From Tridacna crocea (taxonomy: Eukaryota; Mollusca; Bivalvia; Cardiida; Cardiidae), in the NCBI GenBank assembly GCA_943736015.1, contig OX031061.1:58844192-58908191 (forward strand): a DNA stretch of 64,000 bases, written 5' to 3'. This document shows positions 44,541-54,869 of this stretch, piece after piece; the first letter of the stretch is position 1, and every line of letters starts with the position of its first letter. Both the position numbers and the translations under genes were made by a program. Under the pieces are notes generated by a model. It saw only the letters and a program-made list of their open reading frames with translations. It was not told the DNA's origin and did no database searches.

Positions 44541-45973
44541 AGCTCACCTGAGCACGAAGTGCTCATGGTGAGCTTTTGTGATCGCGCAATGTCTGTCGTG
44601 TGTTGTCCGTCGCCCACAATTTCTTTAAACATCTTCTCCTCCTAAACCACGGGGCCAATCTAGATGAAACTTGGCAGGGATGAAACTTGGCAGGGATGTT
44701 CCTTGGGTTAACCTCTACCAAAGTTGTTCAAGAGATTGAATTCCAGCCATAATTCTGGTTGCCATGGCAACCAAAAGGAAAAAAAAATAGAAAATCTTAG
44801 AAAATCTTCTTCTCCGAAACTGGAATGCGCAGAGCTTTGATATTTGGTATGTAGCATCTCCTAGTGGACCTCTACCAAGATTGTTCATATGATGCCCCTG
44901 GGGTCAAAACTGGCCCCGCCCCGGGGGTCACAAGTTTGAAACATTGGAACAAAGAAGGAAAACTTTAAAATTCTTCTTCTCTGAAACTAGAAGGCGCAGA
45001 GCTTTGATATTTGGTATGTAGCATCTCCTAGTGGACCTCTACCAAGATTGTTCATATGATGCCCCTGGGGTCAAAACTGATTCTGCCCCGGGGGTCACAA
45101 GTTTGAAACTTAGGAACAAAGAAGGAAAACTTTAAAATTCTTCTTCTCTGAAACTAGAAAGCGCAGAGCTTTGATATTTGGTATGTAGCATCTCCTAGTG
45201 GACTTCTACCAAGATTGTACATATCATGCCCCTGGGGTCAAAACTGGCCCTGCTCCGGGGGTCACAAGTTTGAAACATAGGAACAAAGGAGTAAAACGTT
45301 AAAATTCTTCTCTCTATGGAACAAGAAGGCGCAGAGCTTTGATATTTAGTATGTAGCATCTCCTAATGGATGTCTACCAAGATTGTTCATATGATGTCCC
45401 TCGGGTCAAAACTGGCCCCCCCGGGGGTCACAAGTTTGTATGATGAGAACAAAGAAGGAAAACTTTAAAATTTTTCTTCTCTGAAACTAGAAGCCGCAGA
45501 GCTTCGATATTTGGTATGTAGCATCTCCTAGTAGACCTTTACTAAGATTGTTCCAATGATGCCCCTGGGGTCAAAACTGCTCTGCCCTGGGGGTAACAAG
45601 TTTGAAAAGTTCAAAATTCTTCTTCTCTGAAACTAGAAGGCGTACAGCTTTGATATATGGTATGTAGCATCTCCTAGTGGACCTCAGCCAAGTTTGTTCA
45701 TATGATGTCCCTGGGGTCAAAACTGGTCCCATATCCGGGGTCACAAGTTTGAATCATAGGAACAAAGAAAGAAAACTTTAAAATTCTTCTTCTCTGAAAC
45801 TAAGTGGTGCAGAGTTTTGATATATGGTATGTAGCATCTCCTGGTGGACCTTTACCAAGTTTTTTCTTAGGATGCCCCTGGGGTCAAAATTGGCCCTGCC
45901 CAGAGGTCACAAGTTTGATTTTACAGCTTGGTACTCAGGTGAGCGATATAGGACCATCATGGTCCTCTTGTTT
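44541..45973. repeat. AGCTCACCTGAG repeat with seven internal units
   Basis: Ends are inverted: AGCTCACCTGAGCACGAAGT on the left and CTCAGGTGAGC at 45934-45944 followed by GGACCATCATGGTCCTCTTG. Inside, a 145-170-bp unit (TTCTCTGAAACTAGAAGGCG, GATATTTGGTATGTAGCATC, GGGGTCAAAACTGG) repeats about seven times. A second copy without the array is at 46991-47680. No protein is encoded. Confidence 0.85.
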
Positions 45974-45996
45974 TCTGTTGCAGCTGCCACAACTAG

Positions 45997-46189
45997 AGTG
46001 ATGCGGGCTGAAGATGAAGTGAAAGAAATCCAGATTTATTTCAAAGAAAACCTGACAACAAGGACTACCCGGGGGATGAAAGACTGCCAGAAAGCCATTG
46101 AGCTAAGTAAAATGAGCAGTGGAACTTTACACAGAAGATCGTGGGAAACCATCAAGAAAAAAGTGTGGAACATGATTAAAAAACTGTAG
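45997..46189 (+). CDS. Last coding exon, small basic helical domain
   Basis: Using the acceptor ending CAACTAG (45996), the phase-2 exit of the previous exon reads straight into VMRAEDEVKEIQIYFKENLT, then MKDCQKAIELSKMSSGTLHR and RSWETIKKKVWNMIKKL, stop at 46189. A stronger-looking acceptor (TTTTCTGTTGCAG, 45983) leaves the phase wrong unless another exon intervenes. The spacing of acidic start, 'YF', 'C', 'RSW' and 'IKKKVWNMI' resembles a small Myb/SANT-like three-helix domain found at the C-terminus of uncharacterised invertebrate proteins. That assignment is from memory and weak. Confidence 0.6.
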
Positions 46190-46990
46190 TTGTTGTTGTT
46201 GTGTTAAACATATACCGTATAAGTACTTTTTTCTGCGGGGTCCAAATTCTGCGGATTTTCAAAATCAAAGTACTGAAAGTACTGACAGACTATTAAATTC
46301 GAAACTAGTAAGTGGCTTTGGTAAATGTAAATCTCTGTTGATTTATACCAAACTGAAGAAATATTGTCATATTTGGTTTTCAGGTCTATTGGTTCATTCT
46401 TGTTATTAAATTCAAGTCGGTTCAATTCAAATGCAGTTCAATCCATTGACTTTACCCTATGCTCTTGACCATTTTCTTCCCTAACACAAGATATATTACA
46501 AAAAACTTCAGTTTGTTAACTTTCCATTTAGAACAGGTTATTTTGTTGAGATGAAATCTGCCTAAAAAGACATCTTTAGATAGAAAGAAATAAGAGGTAA
46601 ATTGTGTTTTGCATGTACACTTGGCCTCTTAGTTATTTCCATAGAATAGTATTTGAAAAGATAAAAGAAATATGATTTTATGTGGCCTATAAACTAAATG
46701 AATACAAAGTTTCATAAAATTTTGTCCGATAGTTAAAGAGATATCAGTCCGCAATGGAAATATACATCAAGCCCCATTTTCTGATGACACGTTACCAAAT
46801 GAAAAAAGAATCTTTATCTGTAGACTGTAATATGGAATACATGAATGATGTTTCACCAATTTTCAACAAGAATTTTAAAAGATGTCTGGACAGAGGAGCA
46901 GAAAGACAGTGTGGAACAAGATCAGGCTACACAGTCTGTACAATCTGCTCTTGGATCCATACTAATTAATAATGGGATAGTTTTTTTTCT
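46190..46990. other. Presumed 3' UTR and downstream DNA
   Basis: Follows the stop codon at 46189. No clear poly(A) signal could be singled out among A/T-rich words. A related palindrome trace (GATCAGGCTACACAGTCTG) occurs near 46920. Confidence 0.4.
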
Positions 46991-47680
46991 AGCTCACCTG
47001 AGCACAACGTGCTCAAGGGGAGTTTTTAGGATCACCCGGCGACCGTCGTGCGACTAATCTTGAAACATCAACGTCTCCTAAACCGCTGGGCGAATTTGGA
47101 CCAAACTTGGCTTGAATGTTCCTTGGGAGGTCCTCTTAAAACATTTTTCACAGAATTTGATTCTGTCAAAAACTCTGGTTGCCATGGCAACCAAATGGAA
47201 TTTTCTAAGAAATTCTTTAAAAATCTTCTTCTCTGAAAATGCTGGCCAGAATTAAAAATAATTTAACAGAGGTCACAGTTTCAGGGCCAATTTCTTGAAA
47301 GTTGGTCAGAATGTTTTACTTGATGACATCTCAGATGACTTTGAAAATCGGTCATGTTGGGTTAGAAACTAGATCAGTAGTTCAAATCTTGAAAAAAATC
47401 CTGTGTATGCTTTAAAAGACACATTTTCTGTCCAATATGTATGATAGGTGGTCAAGCTCTTTGTTTTGATAATATCTACAATAGGAAAATTGGCTATGAT
47501 TGGCTAACAAGTAGGTCACTGAGAGAAATTCTAGAAAAAGTTTGTGTATATGCTAGAGGCCAAATTTTCAGTTAAACAATTATGAAAGCCTAGTTGATTG
47601 TTTGTCAAGAGATTTAAAATGGATCATGTTTGGTCAAAAGACTCAGGTGAGCGACTTAGGGCTATCATGGCCCTCTTGTT
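46991..47680. repeat. AGCTCACCTGAG repeat, second copy
   Basis: Left end AGCTCACCTGAGCACAACGT, right end ACTCAGGTGAGCGACTTAGG and TCATGGCCCTCTTGTT. Its interior (CTCCTAAACCGCTGGGCGAA, TTGCCATGGCAACCAAATGG) is shared with 61785-62060. Confidence 0.85.
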
Positions 47681-48084
47681 TTTGGGTCAAATTACCACCC
47701 TTTATATGACTTTTGGTTCATGGAAATACATTTGTCTCTGCACATTTGGCATATTTCTTCATTTATAACTTTACCTGAATGTATTGCCATTGAAATTATG
47801 TATATTTAGTAACTATTGCGCTATAAGAGCCCTCTGATCTGACTACGTTATTTGCAAATGTAATTGGCGCACTAGAAACTGCTCTATAGTGTTGAAAGAA
47901 TTAAAAACTTGAAAAGAGACTAGTCACTTGTTTCTTTATCAGCTGGTTGTAAAGTTGTGAATTTTTTAAGTAAGAGTACAAAAATGTACATGACATATCT
48001 TTTGAATAAACATTTGTCTTTGTATTGACATTACCACAGTGATTAGTGGAATGAAAGAGATTGAAGCAAAACATTGTTTCCCTT

Positions 48085-48276
48085 TTAAATCTTTACCAAA
48101 CAACAAAATTTTGGACTGGTCCAGATTCAAAGCATTTGCAGACAACAAATTAAATGTTAATCAAAAACTGAAATTGATTTTTGAAGGGTTATCAGCATTT
48201 TTTCCTTTTCCCAAAATGTTTTCAAAGGCTCACTTTCTCAGGGTTGTTAAAAGTCAGGATTGTGTGGTAAAGAGTA
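48085..48276 (-). mobile_element. Hairpin MITE lacking one hairpin arm
   Basis: TCTTTACCAAACAACAAAAT to GATTGTGTGGTAAAGAGTAA are the ends. The left arm is absent and only ATCAGCATTTTTTCCTTTTC remains, as if the palindrome had been half deleted. Confidence 0.8.
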
Positions 48277-49345
48277 AAGGAATTAGGAAATAGCAGACCA
48301 GCAATGGCATCCTCGTGTGGTGCTCTTGTATCGTGTGCAGATGCAAGTATTTTGCAAACAACTCCTTTTTAGCGACACCATTTGAAGTAAAGGGGAGCTA
48401 TCCTACTTATCTCCGTGTCGGCATCAACATTAGTGTCAATACTTTGGTTAAAATTTGCTTGCACATTTTGTATAACTTCATTATGCCTTCTTACGTCCTT
48501 TCCAAACTTTGTACAATTCTTATATATTAAAGACAAAGTTCTCACAGTAAAGTTCCATAACTCTAGTATATATTTTGTTACACTTAGAAATTTATGATAA
48601 AGGGCATATACTTATATAACTTGATGATTTCATAATGGATTAGTCTAGAACTTCACACAATTGTTATTATGTTAAGTTTTCCACAATTTCACAGGCATGT
48701 GAGCTTGTACTTGGTACAAATTTATTCTCTTTGTGGCAGTAAGAATTGAGAGTCAGAATTCATATTATTCAAATAGTCTTACATTCTATTCTTCTGACAG
48801 CTCTTTTTTTTAGTGTATACAAATAAATCTGAATATTTTGTTGGAACTGGCCATCAACCTCAAGTATTTCAAAAATACCCATTAAGTATCCGGTGATGAA
48901 CAAACTACCCATATAGTGGTCATTCTTAAGTACACTATCGGCTAGGATAAAATACCCATCAAAAAAGTAGGTGGTAATGATGGACAATAACTACCCATAA
49001 TGTGGTGATTCGTTGGTACGTCCGTCCGTGTGTCCGTCCCGGCAAATATCTCCAATACCATTGGACGGAATTTCGTGAAACTTCATACACATGTACAATG
49101 ACCCATTCTCCCGAGACACTTTTTTTTTTTTTGATTCGATGCAAAATGGCCGACTGAGAGCGATTTTAAGTTTCACTTAAGTAACACTTAAGTACACTTG
49201 ATGTTTGGAGTCTTCTCTTCAAAACTATACAAAGTTTTTACATTGAACTTGTCACATCTGTCAACCTCCATTAGGAAATGCAGGAAAAAAAGTTTCACCT
49301 ACGTTGACCTTGCAATACCACAGTTATTTGCCTTTGTTTTTGTAA
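48277..49345. other. No gene recognised; repeat fragments
   Basis: Contains a TCCGTCCGTGTGTCCGTCC-type piece at 49018-49040, like those near 16100 and 38470. No exon is supported. Confidence 0.5.
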
Positions 49346-49349
49346 TAAG

Positions 49350-50200
49350 GTGTCATGGAAAAAGGGGGTTTCATGTTATATTTCATTCAATTTCTTGTGA
49401 AGGCAACTCCTTCCACATTTCTTGAAGGAATTGAATGGAATTTTGACAGAATATTTTTTGTCATGAGACCTATTGCATATTGTCAACATTTTGCGATTTG
49501 TAGCTGCGTCATGAAAAAAGGGGGCTTCATGTTTTATTTCATTTTATTTCTTCTGAATGCAACTCGTCCCATATTTCTTGACAGAATTGAAATGAATTTT
49601 CACAGATTTTTTCTCATCATTTGACCTATCGCATATTCTCAAGGTTTTACTATTTGTAGCTGCGTCATGAAAAAAGGGGGCTTCATGTTTTATATCATTT
49701 TATATCTTGTGAATGCAACTCGTCCCATATTTCTTGACAGAAATGAATAGAATTTTCACAGAATGTTTCTTATCATCTGACCTATCACATATTCTCAACG
49801 TTTGGACAGTTTGTGGCTGCGTCATGAAAAAAGGGAGCTTCATATTTTGTTTCATTCTATTTCTTGTGAAGGCAACTCCTCCCACATTTGGCAGATTTGA
49901 ATGGAATTTTTACATTATCGTGTGACCTAACACAATGCCTCCCACATTTCTTGGCAGATTTGGATGGAATTTTCACATGATCATGTGACCTACGGCATAT
50001 TGTCAAGGTTTTGGGATTTGTAGCAGCATCATGGAATAAGGGGGCTTCATATTATAATTCAATTTTTCACCTGTATCTCTTTAATTACTGGACATATCTC
50101 AACAGATTTGGATGAGATTTTCACAGATCATGTAACCCAGCACATGTTGTCAGGGTTTTGCAATCTATCACTGTATCATGGAAAAAGGGGACTTCATGTC
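49350..50200. repeat. Diverged tandem array, about 155-bp unit, about six copies
   Basis: The phrase GTCATGAAAAAAGGGGGCTT recurs near 49352, 49508, 49665, 49821, 50028 and 50175 in slightly different forms, with shared TTTTATTTCATTTTAT, CAACTCGTCCCATATTTCTT and GACCTATCGCATATT in between. Open frames in it follow the periodicity and are not genes. Confidence 0.85.
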
Positions 50201-50563
50201 AAATTTAATTTTTTATCAGTGAATCTCCAACTTTTGCACATTATTTTCATAGAACTTCATACTTTTATTGGTTGATCAAAGCCAGTGACCAATGAGTCAA
50301 TTGTGCATTCGTCTCTCCATGCATCTGTCTGTTCGTAAACCTTTTAGATCACAAGTAATACCATATATCCATTCAGCTACCCAGGCAGGTGCTACAAATT
50401 TCAACACTTTAGTCTCTAGCTACCTGCTTGAAATGGCAGCTTATATTGTGAGAAGGATATCTTCTAAAGTCCTTGACAAAAATTGATGAAACTTCATGCA
50501 TGTTTTCTTTTCCATTAGATAGTCTGTTGATACATTTTTTTCCACCACATATATGAAATCCTG

Positions 50564-50680
50564 AAATGAAAACAAATAAAAGAAATATACATAAAACCCC
50601 CTCTTCCCTGACATGTAATTATATATGACATGTCATGGAAAAGGGGTTTTTATGTATATTTCCTTTGTTTGTTTTCATTT
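50564..50680. mobile_element. Hairpin element with about 52-bp arms
   Basis: AAATGAAAACAAATAAAAGA ... ATACATAAAACCCC pairs with GGGGTTTTTATGTATATTTC ... GTTTTCATTT; the centre is TGACATGTAATTATATATGA. Mismatches are few. It is one of several unrelated stem-forming repeats in the window. Confidence 0.75.
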
Positions 50681-50786
50681 TATGAAATGCCAAGTTCTGC
50701 AAAAAGGGTCCTGAATGTATAATCCTGTAATGGACCTCTTTTATATTTTTTTTATGTAATGAAATCCTGTGCCATGGAACAAGGGA

Positions 50787-50920
50787 GCTTAATGTATAAT
50801 TTCATCATGGACCAATAACAGAAACGCCACATGTACATGCAAAACACAATACCTCTTATACGTTTGTATCAAAAAAGGTCTTTTTCGGCGGGGGATGTCA
50901 TTTCAACGAAATTGCTTGTT
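50787..50920. repeat. Right end of the 12.5-kb insertion, shared with 24595-24740
   Basis: TTCATCATGGACCAATAACA, TTTGTATCAAAAAAGGTCTT, CGGCGGGGGAT and CAACGAAATTGCTTGTT. The last base of similarity with the 24.6-kb copy coincides with the point where Helitron protein text begins (50921). Confidence 0.85.
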
Positions 50921-51450
50921 CCTTTTAAACTTCACTTGTACTGTTTCAATATCACTGAATGTTCTTGGAAGAACAGTCATGGTAGAACTTGCATCTGATG
51001 GGACATTGACAATATTGCCCCGTAAGCTTCTCTGCCCCTCCCCCCTTTTTTTTCAAAAAAAAAAAAAAAAAAAAAATGCATGAAAGGAATTCTGGGACTT
51101 ATAATCTTTCTTCTAATGCAATCAAATCAGGTTCTTTATGCTTTTTTTCTGAAAGCCTATCCCATTAGCAAGATACAAAATGGGAATGTTTCCTGTCTTA
51201 AATGAATGTCTATATGTGCTGCATATCCACTCATACTTTCCAATACACTTAATACCTTTAATGCAAACATTAAGATTTTCAGCATGTGCATACTGCGTGG
51301 GAATATACTTAAAAACAGACTCTCTAAAGCAGGTCTGCATACAAGATGTGCAAACAAACTCGACACCTTTGGATGTTTCCTGTTTAAAATGCTGTATTAC
51401 ACGATCTACTTCTCGAGATTTCACAGGCATTTGACAATGACAATGACAAT
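50921..51450 (-). pseudogene. Helitron N-terminal cysteine-rich region
   Basis: The minus strand reads EFVCTSCMQTCF, then WICSTYRHSFKTGNIPILYL, NGIGF, and, in a shifted frame, a text matching 'LEERLISPRIPFMQI'. After an A/T homopolymer it continues GNIVNVPSDASSTMTVLPRT and FSDIETVQVKFKRN. This is the conserved block that precedes the Rep domain in many animal Helitrons. One cysteine of the second CxxC pair is replaced by tyrosine. The text ends exactly at the insertion border and its continuation is at 38427. Confidence 0.87.
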
Positions 51451-51489
51451 GTTTTATCATAAGTAATAAGGCCACCGGCCCATAATACA

Positions 51490-52490
51490 AAATCTACATG
51501 TGGAAGCGAACATACACTTAGATGAGCTACGTTTTGACATTTAAGAAAAAAAATAACACTTTTTAACATAGTTCAACAAAATATAGTTGTTAGGACTAAA
51601 GAAGAAGAATTTTAAAAAGTACAATGAGAAAAGGAGAAAAGGCAACTACTAAATATTTTGTCCACATACAGCAATATAATCTACCCTATCCCAAAAAATC
51701 CCTTCCTATCAATGTTCTATCAATGTATTTAAAAAAAAAAAACTGGGTTAACTCTTAATTACAATGACTAGATCTATATCTAAAATTATCAATGCCATCG
51801 GCCGATAAGACAGGAAAATACATTTAAAAAAAAAATAATTGACATAGCAGACAAGTTACGTCCCTTCTATTACCATGTTTACCATTAATCTGATAAAAAA
51901 ATATAGTTAATCTTACAAACTAATAATTTGTGCACTAATTTTGCTATTGTATAGGTACTCATTGGAGAAATATTTGTCCCTACCGGACAGTGTAGATTTA
52001 AGATCAGACTGCAAAATCCTGATCCATACTGCCCGCAAGGGCAGCACTTAGCAATAAAGGGGTTAAAATAAGGTACTGTACTAACACTCAGTATATACAT
52101 TGGAAAATGACCGCTCATAGGAACGTCAAAATGAGATATATAGGATTTGACATGAGTTGACTTTTGAGATAAAACTTCATCAAACGAGTCTAAGGAAAAT
52201 ATTATCAAGCGATTCAAAATTTCATCCTAAATGCCACAAAATATCAGGTTCTTTTTATCACATAATGATATTTCACCAAATATAAATCAAAAAATGAAAA
52301 AAATGAAGAAAAAATAATCTATAGATGTACCCGCATTTATATGCGTAAAAGCCATTCACTTCTATGAAAAACGTTCAAAATGACGTCAAAATTGACGTCA
52401 CTCAAATGTGATACTACACATGTTTAAGGTAGGAATATTGGTAATGGGTATTTTACACAGAAAACAAGGGAGGTTATGTAATAAAACATT
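51490..52490. other. No gene recognised
   Basis: Presumably Helitron-internal or inserted DNA between the N-terminal block and the LINE. It contains a trace of the 'CAGACTGCAC' family (51990-52030) and several A tracts. An open frame at 51885-52217 (minus) has no support. Confidence 0.45.
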
Positions 52491-52494
52491 ACAT

Positions 52495-52740
52495 AAAACA
52501 TAAAAACTTCAGTGACCTTGTAGAAAAAAAATTGAAACAAATGTCATAATGACAATATTTCCACAAAAATTTAACTCTAATGACCTTGAAGAAAAACAAT
52601 TGAAACAAACGTGAAAATGACAACATTTACCATAAAAACTTAGTTTTAGTGCCCTTGAAGAAAAACAAATGAAACACGGAGAGGAAAAGACAAAATGTGG
52701 GCAACAGCATTTTCCCCTTTTTCAGCAATATTTCCTTATT
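52495..52740. repeat. Three 65-bp tandem units followed by a MITE remnant
   Basis: ATAAAAACTTCAGTGACCTT, AAAATTTAACTCTAATGACC and AAAAACTTAGTTTTAGTGCC begin three related units with (G)AAGAAAAACAA(T/A)TGAAACA. Immediately after is a decayed hairpin-MITE centre (52690-52735). Confidence 0.75.
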
Positions 52741-53025
52741 TTTTCCTGATGTAAATCCATCTTTGAAGCCATAATCTGTAGCATAACTTTCCGTAAGATT
52801 ACGTCTTTAAACTTGTCTAACTATGTTTACTAGTATTTAAAATCACGCGGAAAAGAATGATGATGATGAATTCTAAATTTGTCCATTTATATGCAGGTCA
52901 TTTCAGAAGCATGTATATATAATGGGCTAGATGTCTAATGATGTTCGGATTTGTAGATTGAAGCAAATAGTAAAAAAATTAGCTTCACTACAACTTGAAG
53001 TATACCAGTTATATAGAAAGTTTGC

Positions 53026-53623
53026 TCATATTTCTGTAAATGTTTCACATTCAAAAAATACATGATGCTCACATTCTATAACTTTAACCTCATAATTTCT
53101 GTAACAACAAAGACAAATTCTTTTATCTCGGTGAACATTAGTATGTCTACCTGTTTCAATTCCAAATTTGTGGTTCGAACATCGAAATTTTGAAAGCGAT
53201 ATTCTCTGTTTCATTGGAATATCCGGTTGTAAGTATTTTTTCTACATTTAATAAAGATTTATAATATTTATAATGATAACAACGGCTGGATGTATTGATG
53301 GATTCATGCCAATTTTGATTTGCACAATCTATGAGTCGTTGTTTGAAGGCCTTTAGGAAGTTAATCGTATCTCCAATTTCTTGAATTATCCAGACTATTC
53401 CAAAACCGTACATGTATAGCAAATTTTTAACATTAGAAGCCCAGGTTCTGCGTCCCGCGTTATCTAAATTTTTAAGCAATATATAACAATTTCGAGGGTA
53501 TCTATGGTTTGACATTTGTAAGAGTTTACACCAATATTTAACACAAGATAAATGATAATCAATGTAGATCGGATAACGACCACATTCACCTAAAGCTAAT
53601 GTGTTGTTTGTTGAACTATTCAA
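53026..53623 (-). pseudogene. LINE ORF2 C-terminus with cysteine/histidine motif
   Basis: Two overlapping frames give LALGECGRYPIYIDYHLSCV with KYWCKLL, and then SLSKFRCSNHKFGIETGRHT followed by RICLCC and ECEHHVFFECETF. The latter is the CxxC...H...C knuckle that closes many LINE ORF2 proteins. The 3' UTR is short and ends near 52930. Confidence 0.88.
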
Positions 53624-54168
53624 AACAAGGTATTTTTTTTTTTACAAAATTCAAAATGAACTGATTCTAAGACAGGTGAGTATGTATGTCCCCATATCTG
53701 GGCCCCATAGCACAAAATTGGTTTAACCATGGAGTCAAACAATTTAAATAGGTCAGTACAACTAAAAAAACCGAACGATTTCTGATATCTATTGATAGAA
53801 AAAATTGCTTTTCTGGCCTGTGATGCTAATTTTTCTTGGGCTGGAGTCCATAATAACATTGGGGTAAAAAGGATGCCCGTATATTTATAACAAGAAGTTA
53901 CCGATACCTGCTTATTTCCGAAATACCACTTTTCATTTAACCGTAACGGTCCTCCATTTCCAAATACAACAATTTCAGTTTTATCTAAATTGACTTCCAT
54001 TCCCGTATCAAAACAAAACTCCTGTATAATATTCAATTGTTTTTGCAAATTAACAACAGTATCTGAACAATTAGCAATATCATCGGCAAACATTAAACAA
54101 ATAACATCCGGTATATTTTCATTTATATAAATTCCATTTTTGCAATCATTCCGTAATGCAGTACACAA
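53620..54168 (-). pseudogene. LINE reverse transcriptase, FADD motif and thumb
   Basis: VICLMFADDIANCSDTVVNL holds the catalytic FADD box (motif C). MEVNLDKTEIVVFGNGG is motif D, and CYKYTGILFTPMLLWT is motif E ('YLG'). Then KPILCYGAQIWG matches the conserved post-RT segment 'P...YG.E.W'. It ends at a poly-A tract that probably shifted the frame. Clade is uncertain (CR1/L2/jockey-like groups share these motifs). Confidence 0.92.
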
Positions 54169-54300
54169 TTGGTTGATAAATAAATTAAAAATTATACTGC
54201 TACTTTTGTCTCCTTGTCTGGTGACAGTGTTACACTAAAACAAATCTGTCAAACCATCTTTTGTTTTTATACATGATGACAAATTTTTGTACATGGATAA

Positions 54301-54849
54301 TCATACTTTTAGAAAGTTGTCGTAAATACCATGGCCTCTAAGACATTGGAATAATTTTAAATGATTAATTTTATCAAAGGCTTTACGAAACTCTACATAT
54401 GAAAAATAGAAACGGCCTCCTTGCTTTGATAAATATTTTTGTATTATAGCTTGTAACGAAAACAAGTTCTCTACGGTAGAATAATTTCGTCTAAATCCGA
54501 CCTGTGCTTCATCAGTTATATTGTTATCCTCCGCCCATTTACATAATCTTGTACTGATAATACCTGAACATATTTTATACATGGATGTAGTGATGGATAT
54601 ACCACGATAATTTGCCGAATCATTAATATTTCCTGATTTATATACTGGACAAACAATAGACTGTGACCAAGAAATAGGGAAATTTTCAGTAGACATTACT
54701 TTATTGAAAAGTTTGTATAAAATCGGGGTAATTTCGTGCAGTGTTGCCTTATAAAATTCAGATGGTAATCCGTCAATACCTACGCTTTTACCATTTGTTA
54801 AACTGGTTATAGCTTTTTCAGTTTCAGTCATTTGTTTTAATAAATTCAT
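54301..54849 (-). pseudogene. LINE reverse transcriptase, N-terminal half
   Basis: Open for 182 codons. Motifs in order: AITSLTNGKSVGIDGLPSEF (RT0/1, normally 'LK.GKS.G.DGL..E.'), SIVCPVYKSGNINDSANYRG and ISI (motif 2), AQVGFRRNYSTVENLFSLQA (motif 2a), and SYVEFRKAFDKINH (motif A, normally F.D..KAFD). The first aspartate of motif A is replaced by glutamate (VEFRKAFD), which would harm catalysis. Downstream, in another frame, is the RQGDKSS motif B. Confidence 0.92.
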
Positions 54850-54869
54850 GTTTTGTGTTTTCTTAATTT

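Larger units (their letters stand above)
38428..50920. mobile_element. 12.5-kb segment inserted in the Helitron frame, with inverted ends
   Basis: The left edge has ATCCCCCGCCG (38434-38444) and the right edge has its inverse CGGCGGGGGAT (50886-50896). The right edge also shares its terminal 130 bp with an independent repeat at 24595-24740, ending at the same base (GCTTGTT). The Helitron protein text runs up to 50921 and resumes at 38427 with at most a few codons lost. The segment carries promoter-like DNA, spliced exons and many internal repeats. It may be a composite or Pack-type element, or an element into whose middle other DNA accumulated. Confidence 0.7.
52930..54860 (-). mobile_element. 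5'-truncated LINE nested in the Helitron
   Basis: ORF2 sequence runs from the start of the reverse transcriptase (about 54849) to the C-terminal cysteine motif (about 53026) with a short 3' UTR. No endonuclease domain is present upstream; protease-domain Helitron sequence is found there instead. So the LINE was truncated on insertion into the Helitron, in the same orientation. Confidence 0.85.

Noticed and set aside
45804-45996. Upstream extension of the last exon into the repeat array
   Set aside because: The open frame continues by chance through the 165-bp repeat units; a pyrimidine tract and AG mark the real exon start.
49355-49925. Overlapping open frames in the 49-kb array
   Set aside because: The frames follow the 155-bp tandem periodicity and have no protein-like content.
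49350-50200. CRISPR-like regular repeats
   Set aside because: Units of about 155 bp diverge along their whole length; there are no short identical repeats with unique spacers, and the genome is eukaryotic.
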